NCBI GenBank assembly: GCA_019429005.1
Contig: JAHYJR010000005.1
Coordinates: 1 to 64,000, forward strand
Source of the DNA: Nanobdellati archaeon
Lineage (GTDB): Archaea > EX4484-52 > GLR71
Direction of reading: 5' to 3'
DNA length: 64,000 bases
The notes beneath the pieces are model-generated. The model did no database searches and had not been told where the DNA came from. It saw nothing but the letters and a program-made list of their open reading frames with translations. Below, piece after piece: positions 51,885-61,415 of this stretch; the first letter of the stretch is position 1; each line of letters opens with the position of its first letter. The translations under genes were made by a program, and so were the position numbers.

Positions 51885-53534
51885 ATGAACAACGGATATT
51901 TTGGTCAACAGCCAATTATAGTAGTACCAGAAGGTACATTACGTGAGCAAGGTAAAAATGCTCAGAAATCAAACATAGCTGCAGCAATAATTGTTGCTGA
52001 TGCGGTACGAACAACACTTGGTCCAAAAGGTATGGATAAGATGCTTGTAGATGCTATGGGTGATATCGTCATAACAAATGATGGTGTAACAATCTTGGAA
52101 GAGATGGAAATACAGCACCCTGCAGCTAAAATGGTCGTTGAGGTTGCAAAGACACAAGATTCAGAAGTTGGAGATGGTACAACAACAGCTGCAATACTTA
52201 CTGGTGAATTACTAAAAAAAGCAGAAATTCTTCTTGAGCAAAAGATACATCCTACAATAATCACACAGGGTTATAGGATGGCAAAAATAAAAGCTCTCGA
52301 ATTACTTAATTCTATTGCTATGGATGTTACAATAAAAGATAAAGATACTTTGATTAGTATTGCAAAAACATCAATGACTGGTAAATACAGCGAGATTGGT
52401 AAAGAGCATTTAGCAGATATCGCAGTTGATGCTATATTACAGGTCGCATCTAAAGAGAATGGGGAAGTTATAATCGATATGGACCAGATAAAAATAGAGA
52501 AAAAAGTTGGTGGCTCTATTGATGATACAAAATTTATAAGTGGTCTAATTTTAGATAAGGATCGTGTACATAACGCAATGCCTACACAAGTTAAAGATGC
52601 AAAAATTTTACTTCTTAATGCTGCAATCGAAGTTAAAGATACTGAAACTGATGCTCAGATAAGAATTACAGACCCATCTCAGCTTCAAGCATATGTAGAT
52701 CAAGAAGAAACTATGCTTAAGAATATGGTACAGAAAGTGATTGATTCTGGTGCAAATGTATTATTCTGTCAGAAAGGTATTGATGACCTTGCACAATATT
52801 ATCTTTCAAAAGCAGGAATTTTTGCTGCAAGAAGACTTAAGAAAAGTGATATGGATTCACTTTCAAAAGCAACAGACGGTAATGTTTTAACAAGTCTTGA
52901 TGACATAAAATCAAGTGATTTTGGTCATGCTGGTCTTGTTGAAGAGAAAAAAGTCGGTGGCGAAGCTATGATTTTTGTTGAGAAATGTAAAGATCCAAAA
53001 GCTGTATCTATTTTGATTCGTGGTGGAACTGCGCATGTCATTGATGAAATTGAAAGAGCTATGAAAGATGCACTAGGTGGTGTTTCTTCTAGTATTTCTG
53101 TTGGTAAAGTTGTAGCTGGTGGCGGTGCTTCTGAATGTGAAGTTGCAAAAGCTCTTAGAGCTTATGCAGATAAAATTGGTGGTCGTGAACAGCTTGCTAT
53201 AAACGCATTTGCTGATGCTATCGAAGTAATACCAAAAACACTTTCTGAAAATGCTGGTATTGATTCAATAGATGTGCTTGTTGAATTACGGCAAAGGCAC
53301 GATAAAGGTGACATATGGGCTGGTATTGATGTATTCAAAAACAAAGTTATTGATATGCATAAAGAAGGTGTTCTTGAACCTTTGAAAATTAAGACTCAAG
53401 CAATATCTAGTGCAAGTGAAGCAACTGAAATGATTTTAAGAATTGATGATGTAATCTCTGCAAGCCGACTTGGTGGTGGTCATGCTCCTGATATGGGTGG
53501 TATGCCTCCAGGTATGGGTGGTATGGGAATGTAA
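51885..53534 (+). CDS. thsA: Thermosome (group II chaperonin) subunit
   Basis: An ATP-driven double-ring folding machine. The 549-residue protein shows [15 protein letters not shown] (about residues 43-57), the ATP loop [25 protein letters not shown]-like [19 protein letters not shown], and the C-terminal GGM-rich tail [13 protein letters not shown] typical of thermosome subunits. The stop codon sits inside the terminator hairpin. GTGAATTG precedes the ATG. One subunit in this window. Confidence 0.95.
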   Translation: MNNGYFGQQPIIVVPEGTLREQGKNAQKSNIAAAIIVADAVRTTLGPKGMDKMLVDAMGDIVITNDGVTILEEMEIQHPAAKMVVEVAKTQDSEVGDGTTTAAILTGELLKKAEILLEQKIHPTIITQGYRMAKIKALELLNSIAMDVTIKDKDTLISIAKTSMTGKYSEIGKEHLADIAVDAILQVASKENGEVIIDMDQIKIEKKVGGSIDDTKFISGLILDKDRVHNAMPTQVKDAKILLLNAAIEVKDTETDAQIRITDPSQLQAYVDQEETMLKNMVQKVIDSGANVLFCQKGIDDLAQYYLSKAGIFAARRLKKSDMDSLSKATDGNVLTSLDDIKSSDFGHAGLVEEKKVGGEAMIFVEKCKDPKAVSILIRGGTAHVIDEIERAMKDALGGVSSSISVGKVVAGGGASECEVAKALRAYADKIGGREQLAINAFADAIEVIPKTLSENAGIDSIDVLVELRQRHDKGDIWAGIDVFKNKVIDMHKEGVLEPLKIKTQAISSASEATEMILRIDDVISASRLGGGHAPDMGGMPPGMGGMGM

Positions 53535-53556
53535 AGGTTAAAACCTTTACTTTTTT
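53531..53556 (+). terminator. Hairpin terminator of thermosome gene
   Basis: GTAAAGGT and ACCTTTAC form a perfect 8-bp stem around TAAA, followed at once by six T. It starts one base before the stop codon TAA (53532-53534), so the stop codon is embedded in the stem. Confidence 0.8.
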
Positions 53557-53642
53557 AATTTTTTTAAATTTATATTGTCTTAATTACTCATTCTTTTTCT
53601 TAACTTTGTTATTTTTTTGATTCTTATTTGTCAGATGGAAAA

Positions 53643-53653
53643 CTATATATACT
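53643..53653 (+). promoter_or_regulatory. TATA box of the pilus locus
   Basis: GAAAACTATATATACTAC lies 80 bp upstream of the ATG at 53733. The leader of about 60 nt ends in AAGAGGGATTAAA, a ribosome-binding site. It may drive the whole locus together with further internal promoters. Confidence 0.55.
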
Positions 53654-53732
53654 ACAAAAAACTAACTAATATTCATAACATGTGACGGTAATTAGTTTTA
53701 TTGCTGTTTTTTAATACTTAAGAGGGATTAAA

Positions 53733-54284
53733 ATGCCAAATGATGATGCAAATATATATGGTTCTGATAATGATGATTATGAAGTAGTTCCTTTGACACC
53801 AATAAGACGTCTTGAGAAAAGATTAACTACCGTTGAATCTACTAGATCTCTTGGAAATCTTGAGCGGCTTATGGATAAAATTATTGATATGGTTGAACTT
53901 AATCAAAGAATTGTAGATGAAATGATAAAAGCAAATACTGGTTTAAGAGATACAGTAGGTATTCTTGTAAATAAGATGGATAGTCTTAATGATAAAATTA
54001 CAAATTTTGTAAATATTGTTGCTGATGCTGGTAAAGAAGAAAGTGAAGAATCTGATTCGATTATAGCTGTGAAAGGAATTATTGAACCACTTATACAAAA
54101 TATTGTTAATACTAATGAAAAGCTTATAAAAAGTAATGAGCTTGTAACAACAAGTTTATCTACAATTGATAAACGTCTTAAGAGGTTACAACCGGGTTCG
54201 GATGTTCAACAATCTATGCCAACAGCACAACCACAAGGTTCATATCCTCAAGGATCACAAGGTAATACAGGATATACTCAATAA
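53733..54284 (+). CDS. Coiled-coil protein at start of pilus locus
   Basis: The 183-residue protein has an acidic start, a predicted coiled coil (about residues 25-155, with LEKRLTTVESTRSLGNLERLMDKIIDMVELNQRIVDEM and further heptads) and a Gln/Pro/Gly-rich C-terminus (PQGSYPQGSQGNTGYTQ). No membrane segment. Similar coiled-coil proteins accompany archaellum and pilus genes, but I cannot assign a named component. It is followed by a small membrane protein 11 bp on. Confidence 0.6.
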   Translation: MPNDDANIYGSDNDDYEVVPLTPIRRLEKRLTTVESTRSLGNLERLMDKIIDMVELNQRIVDEMIKANTGLRDTVGILVNKMDSLNDKITNFVNIVADAGKEESEESDSIIAVKGIIEPLIQNIVNTNEKLIKSNELVTTSLSTIDKRLKRLQPGSDVQQSMPTAQPQGSYPQGSQGNTGYTQ

Positions 54285-54295
54285 AATGTGATATT

Positions 54296-54511
54296 ATGAA
54301 ATTAGGTACAAAAACGCTAGAATATTTTCTTTTAGTATGTCTTGCAATAATTGTTGTTTTAAATTTCATGTTACTTACTGGTGCAATGTTATCTGGTATA
54401 GATAATACTGATTTGTTGAATATGTTTGTATTATTGATATTAGGTACACAGTTTGTGATTACTATCATATTGTTGAGAATTTATGAGCAATTATCAACAA
54501 AAAAACATTAG
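54296..54511 (+). CDS. Small two-helix membrane protein in pilus locus
   Basis: The 71-residue protein has two hydrophobic helices (residues about 10-33 and 43-61) with few other features. It has GTGATATT before the ATG. It could be a pilus membrane-platform part or membrane anchor of the preceding coiled-coil protein. Confidence 0.55.
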   Translation: MKLGTKTLEYFLLVCLAIIVVLNFMLLTGAMLSGIDNTDLLNMFVLLILGTQFVITIILLRIYEQLSTKKH

Positions 54512-54575
54512 TTAACAAAAAAAGTAATTAATAAAAAAACATAATATTTCAAAAAATTATATTTGAGGGATTTAA

Positions 54576-55109
54576 ATGGAAATGAAATTTTTCGCTAAAA
54601 AACGAAAGGGTGTAACACCCATAATTGCGATTGTACTTCTGCTTATGATGACAGTTGCAGCAGGCGGTATGGCTTGGCAGTTCATACAAAGTACAATGGA
54701 ACAGCAGCAACAATCTGCTGAGAAAGAATTGACTAAAATGAGTCAGTCACAGCTTAGTGTTCTTGAAGGTAACGGTACTGTTGGTACAGGTACAATGATT
54801 TCCTTTTTTATAAAGAATCCTGGTGCTGGTTCTAGTTTGACTCTTTCAGATTCTATTGTAAAAATCAATGGTTATCTTGATAAGAGTTTAACTTCAACAG
54901 AAGGTATATTTTCAGGTAGTTGTACTGCAGGTATAATCGCTTCAGGTTCTACATGTTATTTAAATATGGATTTAACTAATGCTGAAAATACAGTAAAGTT
55001 TCCAAATGTTGGTAATACTTTGAATGTTGAAATTATTTCAAATACTGGACAGACTATAATATATTCCTGTACGCCTTCAAGAGTTGTTGGTGGTATTGGT
55101 TACTGTTAA
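54576..55109 (+). CDS. Type IV pilin (class III signal peptide)
   Basis: A pilin of 177 residues. The N-terminus has a basic stretch KKRKG followed by VTPIIAIVLLLMMTVAAGGMAW, which fits cleavage by an archaeal prepilin peptidase after Gly with V at +1, and a hydrophobic core which builds the filament. The rest is beta-rich with three Cys (residues about 114, 122, and the C-terminal pair CTPS/YC). GAGGGATTT precedes the ATG. A terminator follows, suggesting it is abundantly expressed and could be the major pilin. Confidence 0.85.
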   Translation: MEMKFFAKKRKGVTPIIAIVLLLMMTVAAGGMAWQFIQSTMEQQQQSAEKELTKMSQSQLSVLEGNGTVGTGTMISFFIKNPGAGSSLTLSDSIVKINGYLDKSLTSTEGIFSGSCTAGIIASGSTCYLNMDLTNAENTVKFPNVGNTLNVEIISNTGQTIIYSCTPSRVVGGIGYC

Positions 55110-55121
55110 ATTTAATTTAAG

Positions 55122-55165
55122 TTAATGTTTAAACACATTAACTTTTTTATTTTTTATTTTTTTTC
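55122..55165 (+). terminator. Hairpin terminator after first pilin gene
   Basis: GTTAATGT and ACATTAAC form an 8-bp perfect stem with a 6-nt loop, followed by TTTTTTATTTTTTATTTTTTTT. This lets the first pilin be made in excess of the rest of the locus. Confidence 0.8.
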
Positions 55166-55175
55166 TAACAACTAT

Positions 55176-55187
55176 CTATATATACAA
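55176..55187 (+). promoter_or_regulatory. TATA box of second pilin-like gene (leaderless)
   Basis: CTATCTATATATACAAT is 25-30 bp before the ATG at 55206, so transcription likely starts at the start codon. Confidence 0.5.
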
Positions 55188-55205
55188 TAAAAATCAATTA
55201 TTTTT

Positions 55206-55457
55206 ATGTCAAAAGATAATAGCCCAATTGTTTCTATATCAATACTATTATTGTTATCAATGACGATATTCGCATTAAGTGCATCTTTATTATGGGTTGA
55301 AACTATTGGTACTAATCAATCCGATTCTCTCTCAGATCTTATTATTATACAAAAAGAAAAAATAAGTAGTTTAGATCAATCACAAGATTTATCTAATATT
55401 GGTATCACAGATAATAATTTACAAGATTCATTTATATCTGATTATAGTTATAAATAA
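55206..55457 (+). CDS. Small pilin-like protein
   Basis: The 83-residue protein begins NSPIVSISILLLLSMTIFALSASLLW, a hydrophobic N-terminus like that of type IV pilins (SP-I-V), but without the basic KKG/A segment before it, so prepilin processing is doubtful. The remainder is Ser/Asp/Gln-rich. It may be a minor pilin without cleavage or a membrane-anchored accessory factor. Leaderless promoter. Confidence 0.5.
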   Translation: MSKDNSPIVSISILLLLSMTIFALSASLLWVETIGTNQSDSLSDLIIIQKEKISSLDQSQDLSNIGITDNNLQDSFISDYSYK

Positions 55458-55474
55458 TCCCCTTTTTTTATCAA

Positions 55475-55486
55475 AAATATATATGC
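55475..55486 (+). promoter_or_regulatory. TATA box of third pilin-like gene (leaderless)
   Basis: CAAAAATATATATGC is 25-30 bp before the ATG at 55507; no ribosome-binding site is present. Confidence 0.45.
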
Positions 55487-55506
55487 TAATGTGTATAATA
55501 TAATGT

Positions 55507-56433
55507 ATGAGATCTTGTATTAGTCGTAATTCTAGATATCGAAAAGCACAGACTGAAGTTATCACTATAATGATACTTACAACTATTGCTATAGCGATGG
55601 TTAGTGTAAGTTATATCTGGGGAAAACCTCTTATACAGAAAAGCCAGACAAAGACAGATATTGAGCAAGCAAAAAATTTTATGTTTACTTTAGAGGATGC
55701 TATTCGTGATGTATCTATTTATGGAGGGCAAAAAGTTCTTAATATTGATTTAAAAGGTACTCTTAAAGTGGATGGTGCGACACAAATAGCTGATGGTTCT
55801 TATAATAATCTCAATAAGGATAATTGGATAACCTATACCATTAAAACAAAAACAGTGGGTACTAGTATTTCTGATTGGGTTCCTTTAGATGGATTGAGTC
55901 CAATACGTTCAGAACAGTTTTCTGGTACTGCTACGGATTCCGTGGTAATTAATGATACAACTTGTACTGGTGTATCAATTGATTGTATATCAAAAACCGC
56001 AAGTGTATCTGGTTGTGGTATTTATGGTAGTGCAAATGGTCTTGAGGGAACATCTTTTACTTCAAAACCCGAATATAAACTAAGTTATGTGCATTGTGCA
56101 TCAACACCTTATTTTATAACTATATCTGGACCCGAAATACCAGTTCCAGGTATTATCGGTACAAATAAAGCTGGCGTTGTTATGACTAAAGCAAAAGGTA
56201 TTGGTAGTGAATATGAAGTTAATTATAAACTCGCATATAGAGAACTTGACGATTTAACTAGTGGAAATGGTTATCTTATTCAACTTGTTAAAGGTGGGAA
56301 TACCTTTGTTGGTGAAGGGCAACATAAAATATTTATAAAATCTGATAGGGATAAGGTTTTTGATGATATTAATATAGTTTCACAAGTAGGTGGACCTGTT
56401 ACAATAATGCCCGTTGTTATATATATAGAATAA
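55507..56433 (+). CDS. Large pilin-like protein
   Basis: 308 residues. The N-terminus has RYRKA-QTEVITIMILTTIAIAMVSVSYIWG: a basic stretch, a small residue at the cut site and Glu at about +3, followed by the hydrophobic filament helix. This is the class III signal type. The mature domain is beta-rich with two or three Cys pairs (TCTGVSIDC, SGCGIYG). It probably forms part of the pilus tip or a minor pilin. Confidence 0.75.
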   Translation: MRSCISRNSRYRKAQTEVITIMILTTIAIAMVSVSYIWGKPLIQKSQTKTDIEQAKNFMFTLEDAIRDVSIYGGQKVLNIDLKGTLKVDGATQIADGSYNNLNKDNWITYTIKTKTVGTSISDWVPLDGLSPIRSEQFSGTATDSVVINDTTCTGVSIDCISKTASVSGCGIYGSANGLEGTSFTSKPEYKLSYVHCASTPYFITISGPEIPVPGIIGTNKAGVVMTKAKGIGSEYEVNYKLAYRELDDLTSGNGYLIQLVKGGNTFVGEGQHKIFIKSDRDKVFDDINIVSQVGGPVTIMPVVIYIE

Positions 56434-56469
56434 TTGTTAAAATAGTATTATAGGTGTAAAATAATTAAT

Positions 56470-56907
56470 TTGAGACCGCTATTATCTTATCGAAGAAAAG
56501 GTCAGAATATGACCTTGGAAGAGGTAATGCTTATTGCAGTTGGTGTTATGATCCTTATGGGTACCTATTCATCATTTGTGTTTATGAAAACACAAGTATC
56601 TTATAAAATACAAGAAAGTTATGGTGAAGAAGTATTGAACTATGTGATTTCAAACATATATAAGTTGATAGATCTTAACTTGACTGACGGCTATATCATG
56701 ATTGAACTTCCTGATGTCATAGGTGAAGATTATTATATTATTTCAAAAGGTGTCAAAAAAAATGATATTATGTTAAAATTTAATAATGGTCGTATATTGT
56801 CTAAGAATGCAGGTATTAGTGTCTTTGGACAATCAGCAAGTACGGATAAATGGATTATGCTTAATTATTATAATAATTCAATACAATTAAAAGGGGTTAA
56901 TGAGTAA
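56470..56907 (+). CDS. Pilin-like protein
   Basis: 145 residues. YRRKG-QNMTLEEVMLIAVGVMILMG shows a basic stretch, Gly at the predicted cleavage position and a Glu near +6 and +7 before the hydrophobic helix. The TTG at 56470 is the only reasonable start. The gene overlaps the start of the ATPase by 8 bp, indicating coupling with the motor. Confidence 0.7.
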   Translation: MRPLLSYRRKGQNMTLEEVMLIAVGVMILMGTYSSFVFMKTQVSYKIQESYGEEVLNYVISNIYKLIDLNLTDGYIMIELPDVIGEDYYIISKGVKKNDIMLKFNNGRILSKNAGISVFGQSASTDKWIMLNYYNNSIQLKGVNE

Positions 56908-58735
56908 TATGAAAGTTTCAGTTAAAAAATCATTTTCAAAACTTGCAAAGTCTTATAATACGTATAGATTAGCCTCTAATAAAAAAGCACTTTTTATGGA
57001 ACAAAATGATGGTAATTCATCTACAAATAATATTAATAATAATACTAATACTAGTTCTATTACGCACGTAAAAGAAATTGTTAAATATGTTGATTCTAAA
57101 GATAGTTCAAATAGTGATAATAAACAGTATAATGATGGTTCTAGTGAGGATGTTGATTATACTCCGGTAGACATAGGTAATTTGTTTGTCACTAAGAAAA
57201 ATATACTTAAACAACATGAACATGAGTTGGAGGAGGTTGACGTAAAATATCCTGTAACTCCTGTTGCACCAAAAAATGGTGAGAAAATATATGCTTGGGT
57301 AAATATTAAATGGGACAAAACGGATAATTCTTTAGTATATTACATAATTGAACCTTATGTGACTGCAGAAGATCTAAAACGTATAGATCAGATAAAAAAA
57401 GTTATTGAAGAAGAAATAGATATAGATTTTCAATCTTTCAATAAGGAAAGTGCAAAAGATTATCTTACAGATAATTTGAAGGTCATTATTGACCGTTTTG
57501 GTGTTACAATTGGTGCCGAGAAAATGGATGTTTATAAGTATTATGTTTTACGTGATTTTATAGGTTTTGGGGCATTACAACCAATATTAGATGATGAGAA
57601 TATTGAAGATATTAGTTGTGATGGTTCTGATATACCTATATTTGTATACCATAGAGATCCTCGTTTTGGTTCAATTAAAACATCCGTTCTGCTTGATGAT
57701 GCTTATCTTGATGATCTTGTTATGAAAATGGCTCAAAGGTCAGGTAGGAGTATATCTATGGCAGAACCTATTTTACAAGGTGCTCTTCCAGATGGGTCTA
57801 GGGTACAAGCTACTCTTGCAACAGATGTTGCAACACGTGGTTCTAATTTTACAATACGTAAATTTTCAAAAGAACCACATACACCCGTAAATATGCTTAA
57901 ATATAAGACAATGGATTCTAAACTGTTATCATATCTTTGGTTTGCTATAGAAAATAGTAAATCTGTATTTGTTGTTGGTGCAACTGCTGCAGGTAAAACA
58001 TCTCTTCTTAATGCATTATCTCTTTTCATAAAACCAGATTTTAAAATTGTAAGTATTGAAGATACTCCCGAAATACAGTTACCTCATGAGCATTGGGTTG
58101 CAGAAGTTGCTCGAACTGAGACTGAAGAAGGTCCCAAAAAGAAAGGTAGTGTTGATATGTTTGAGCTTCTTAAGGGTTCTTTAAGGCAAAGACCCGATTT
58201 TATCATAGTGGGTGAAATTAGGGGTATTGAAGCTAGTGTACTTTTCCAGCAAATGGCAACAGGGCATCCTGGTATATCAACATTCCATGCAGATTCAATA
58301 GAAAAAGTTATTGATAGGCTTACTACAAGACCAATTAATTTATCTCCAACACTTCTTGAAAATCTTGATATTGTATTATTTGCAAAACGTCTTAGGTATA
58401 AAAATGGTTATATAAGGCGAGTTGTTGAAGTTCGTGAGATCATAAAATATGATACTGAAAAGAAAAAATTGATAACAAATAAAGTATTCTCATGGGATCC
58501 TTTAACAGATACGTTTAAAGTTGCTGCAACTAGTTATCTTCTTGGAAAAATTTCAAAACAAACAGGTATTAGTCAAAATGAAATTAAAGAAGAGATTAAA
58601 AATAGAATGAAAGTTCTTGAATGGATGGGTGATAAGTATATAACTCATTATAAACGGGTTGGTGAAGTGATAAAATCCTATTATAATAATCCCTCGGATA
58701 TATTGGAAATTATAGATGGTGAGAGTAAAAATTGA
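56900..58735 (+). CDS. Type IV pilus/archaellum-type secretion ATPase
   Basis: A VirB11/PilB/FlaI-like hexameric ATPase (611 residues) that drives filament assembly. The first 120 residues are Asn/Ser/Asp-rich and variable. The N-terminal domain leads to the core: Walker A GATAAGKTSLL (about residues 357-367), Asp box IEDTPEIQLP, Walker B region PDFIIVGEIRG, His box GHPGISTFHADS. It fits the archaeal pilus group rather than a strict FlaI, as no FlaH-like gene is nearby. It overlaps the previous pilin-like gene. Confidence 0.9.
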   Translation: MSNMKVSVKKSFSKLAKSYNTYRLASNKKALFMEQNDGNSSTNNINNNTNTSSITHVKEIVKYVDSKDSSNSDNKQYNDGSSEDVDYTPVDIGNLFVTKKNILKQHEHELEEVDVKYPVTPVAPKNGEKIYAWVNIKWDKTDNSLVYYIIEPYVTAEDLKRIDQIKKVIEEEIDIDFQSFNKESAKDYLTDNLKVIIDRFGVTIGAEKMDVYKYYVLRDFIGFGALQPILDDENIEDISCDGSDIPIFVYHRDPRFGSIKTSVLLDDAYLDDLVMKMAQRSGRSISMAEPILQGALPDGSRVQATLATDVATRGSNFTIRKFSKEPHTPVNMLKYKTMDSKLLSYLWFAIENSKSVFVVGATAAGKTSLLNALSLFIKPDFKIVSIEDTPEIQLPHEHWVAEVARTETEEGPKKKGSVDMFELLKGSLRQRPDFIIVGEIRGIEASVLFQQMATGHPGISTFHADSIEKVIDRLTTRPINLSPTLLENLDIVLFAKRLRYKNGYIRRVVEVREIIKYDTEKKKLITNKVFSWDPLTDTFKVAATSYLLGKISKQTGISQNEIKEEIKNRMKVLEWMGDKYITHYKRVGEVIKSYYNNPSDILEIIDGESKN

Positions 58736-58812
58736 TATAGTTTATCCCTATATCTATTTCATATATTAGATTGATACAAGTATATTTTGATATTGTTTAT
58801 TAGGTTGGTTAT

Positions 58813-59721
58813 ATGTCTTCTTCATCTTCAAATAATTCTTTAACAAATGCATTTAAAGCAATATCTGTAAAATTATTTGGAGGTCTTGTACAAAATTATC
58901 TTGCAGACCATTTAGTATTTTTAAGAAAACAAATGAAAAAAGCCGGTTTAAGTACGTCTCTTATTGATTATGTGTCAATGTCAATATTGACAAGTATCAT
59001 AGTTTTTGTTTTAGTGACCTTATCAATAACTGTCGTTGCAACATTAATAGTTTCGAATATTATAATTGGTGCATTTCTTGGATTTTTTTCAGGATTTATA
59101 TCAGGGGTGGGGATTTTATTTTTATTTTATACATATCCAGATATTTACATAGGTGAGCGTAAGAAAAAAATAGAATCTGATATGCCTTTTGTTATGCTTT
59201 ATCTTGCAGCTATGGCAGGTGGCGGTACACCTCCTGTTGCTATGTTTAGAACTTTAGCAAAATTTAAAGAGTATGGTGAAGTTGCAAAAGAAGCTGAGAA
59301 AATTGTTGAAGAAACAGATGTTCTTGGTATTGATGTATTGACTGCATTTAAAAACGCTGCTGAGCGAACACCCTCTGATCAATTAATTGATCTTTTGTGG
59401 GGTATGCGAACTGTTATAAAATCAGGTGGTGACCTTAAAGTATATCTTAGAGAACGAGCAAAAATAACTATGTCTGAATATCGTCGTCGTCTTAAGCAAT
59501 TTACCGAACAGCTCGCTATGATGACTGAGATGTATATTACTTTAGTTATTGTCGGTTCTGTTTTATTTGTAATAATAACTGCAATTATGGGTGCAATGGG
59601 TGGTTCTGGTTTTGGTCCAATTATAGTTGGTTCACAATTAGGTCTTGTATTCCTTTTACTTCCTGTAGCTTGTATAGGATTTATTGTATTTGCAAAGAGT
59701 ATATCACCAAAAGCTGATTAA
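58813..59721 (+). CDS. Pilus assembly membrane protein, TadC/FlaJ-like (first)
   Basis: 302 residues, with a cytoplasmic N-terminus, membrane segments around 55-105 (two helices), a T2SSF-type cytoplasmic domain (about 110-230: DMPFVMLYLAAMAGGGTPPVAMFRTLA and EYRRRLKQFTEQLAMM), and two C-terminal helices. This is the membrane platform on which the ATPase acts. A second such gene follows, starting 9 bp downstream (59731), so the platform may be a heterodimer of two halves, as in some archaeal pili. Confidence 0.85.
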   Translation: MSSSSSNNSLTNAFKAISVKLFGGLVQNYLADHLVFLRKQMKKAGLSTSLIDYVSMSILTSIIVFVLVTLSITVVATLIVSNIIIGAFLGFFSGFISGVGILFLFYTYPDIYIGERKKKIESDMPFVMLYLAAMAGGGTPPVAMFRTLAKFKEYGEVAKEAEKIVEETDVLGIDVLTAFKNAAERTPSDQLIDLLWGMRTVIKSGGDLKVYLRERAKITMSEYRRRLKQFTEQLAMMTEMYITLVIVGSVLFVIITAIMGAMGGSGFGPIIVGSQLGLVFLLLPVACIGFIVFAKSISPKAD

Positions 59722-59730
59722 GTGAAATAT

Positions 59731-60696
59731 ATGGCTAATAATGAGATTAAATCAAAAACAAAGATAAATACAAGTTCTATTTTAAAGTATGGTTCAATAT
59801 TTTTAGGTTTTGTTATAATCTTCGTTGGTGCTACTTTTTTAATGTCTGGTGCATCAAAACAGGTTGGTATGGTACTTTTTATGGTTGGAGCTCTTGTTTC
59901 AATTGTACCTTCATCAATTTTATCTTATCTTCATTTTTCAAAATATCGTAATATGGAACTTGAATTTCCTAGATTTTTAAGAGATTTAGGTGAAGCAAAA
60001 AAGAGTGGTATGACATTTCCACAAGCGTTTGTATCTAGACGAGATACTAAATATGGTCAATTATCAGAGGAAATCAGAAAAGCTAGTAATCAATTATCAT
60101 GGGGTATACCGTTTTCAAAAGTATTGACTATGATAGTAGAACGTTTAAAAGAAAGTGCACTTTTAAGACGAACCTTTACTATAATTATAGAAGCATTTAA
60201 TGCGGGTGGTGATGTTAGTGAAGTTCTTGATGATCTTTCTAATGATGTTCAAACACTTAAGGAAATTGATGCTGAACGTACAAGTGCACTATCTCAACAA
60301 GTTATAATGATGTATTTTATATCTTTTTTATTTTTAGGGATAATATTGATGCTTTTCAATCTTTTGATACCTATGCTTAGTGCAGATGGTCTTGGTAGTA
60401 TTTCAGGTGCTGAGGGTGGTGCTCTTGTATATTGTGAATATGCAGAATTTTTATGTAGTTTATGTGATGGTTTTAATTGGGAAGGTACTGTTGCTGCTAA
60501 ACAAGCTTCATATAATGATCGAGTAACTGCAAGACAACTTTGTTATTTTAAGAGTCTATTTTTTATGATGGCCTTAATTCAAGCGATTGGTAGTGGTCTT
60601 ATCTCTGGTGAAATGAGTGAGGGTTCTGTTAAGGCGGGTGTTAAACATTGTCTTATATTAGGTATTGTGACTGTAAGTATCTTTATGATTGCTTAA
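59731..60696 (+). CDS. Pilus assembly membrane protein, TadC/FlaJ-like (second)
   Basis: 321 residues: two membrane helices near the N-terminus (about residues 25-75), a T2SSF cytoplasmic domain (FPRFLRDLGEAKKSGMTFPQAF and RRTFTIIIEAFNAGGDVSEVLDDLS), then helices to the end. The extra C-terminal segment contains Cys (YCEYAEFLCSLCDG) between membrane helices and may be external. It is a diverged relative of the preceding gene. ATG 59731 preceded by AAGTGAAA. Confidence 0.85.
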   Translation: MANNEIKSKTKINTSSILKYGSIFLGFVIIFVGATFLMSGASKQVGMVLFMVGALVSIVPSSILSYLHFSKYRNMELEFPRFLRDLGEAKKSGMTFPQAFVSRRDTKYGQLSEEIRKASNQLSWGIPFSKVLTMIVERLKESALLRRTFTIIIEAFNAGGDVSEVLDDLSNDVQTLKEIDAERTSALSQQVIMMYFISFLFLGIILMLFNLLIPMLSADGLGSISGAEGGALVYCEYAEFLCSLCDGFNWEGTVAAKQASYNDRVTARQLCYFKSLFFMMALIQAIGSGLISGEMSEGSVKAGVKHCLILGIVTVSIFMIA

Positions 60697-60708
60697 TGGT
60701 GTTTTTTA

Positions 60709-61359
60709 ATGAAATTATATAATCGTTGTGTGTATAAAAAACGTCAAGGTCAAGTCAATATTGATTTTATAGGTGGTTTTCTTCTTTTTATGGTTTCAGT
60801 CATTTATATCTCAACATCAGCTATAAAGATAATACCTTTATATCAAGAAAAGGTTGAATCTGATAATAATAGGCTAGAGCTTTGGACACTTTCTGAGCGT
60901 TTTATAAATTATGTTGAAAGTGAACGTTTTGTATTAGATCCTGAAAAAATGGATGACCTAACAACTATGAATTATGATGCAATCAAAAGATTATTGGGTG
61001 TTGATGAAACGAATAATTTTGTTTTAAGAGTGTATCAATACCCCATAATTACTACTGAAAAAGATATTAATGGTGATTATATTGGTATTGGATCATTTAG
61101 TGGTACAGATGTTATGTTCAATGTAACAGATACAGAGGTTTTAATAAATGGCAAATCTTTTGATTTAGGTGATGCTAAAATATTATCAGAGCGTGTATAT
61201 ACTATTGATGAGATTGATCCTTATCAAAAATATGTCATTTTAAAAACAGTACTTATTGAAAAAGATGATATTTACGAGATTAAGAAAAGTACAAGCCAAT
61301 TAGTACGTTATAGTACCTATGATAATTTTATAACAAGTATAATAATAACGTATTTTTAG
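60709..61359 (+). CDS. Pilin-like protein
   Basis: 216 residues. KKRQG-QVNIDFIGGFLLFMVSVIYIS has the class III pattern: basic, Gly, then Gln with Asp near +5 and a hydrophobic helix. The globular part is mixed charged and has N-x-T sequons. It is a minor pilin candidate of the locus. Confidence 0.7.
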   Translation: MKLYNRCVYKKRQGQVNIDFIGGFLLFMVSVIYISTSAIKIIPLYQEKVESDNNRLELWTLSERFINYVESERFVLDPEKMDDLTTMNYDAIKRLLGVDETNNFVLRVYQYPIITTEKDINGDYIGIGSFSGTDVMFNVTDTEVLINGKSFDLGDAKILSERVYTIDEIDPYQKYVILKTVLIEKDDIYEIKKSTSQLVRYSTYDNFITSIIITYF

Positions 61360-61415
61360 TTGTATCTAATATGTTAAATAATACGGTATGTATGTTAAAT
61401 AATAATGGTGACCTG

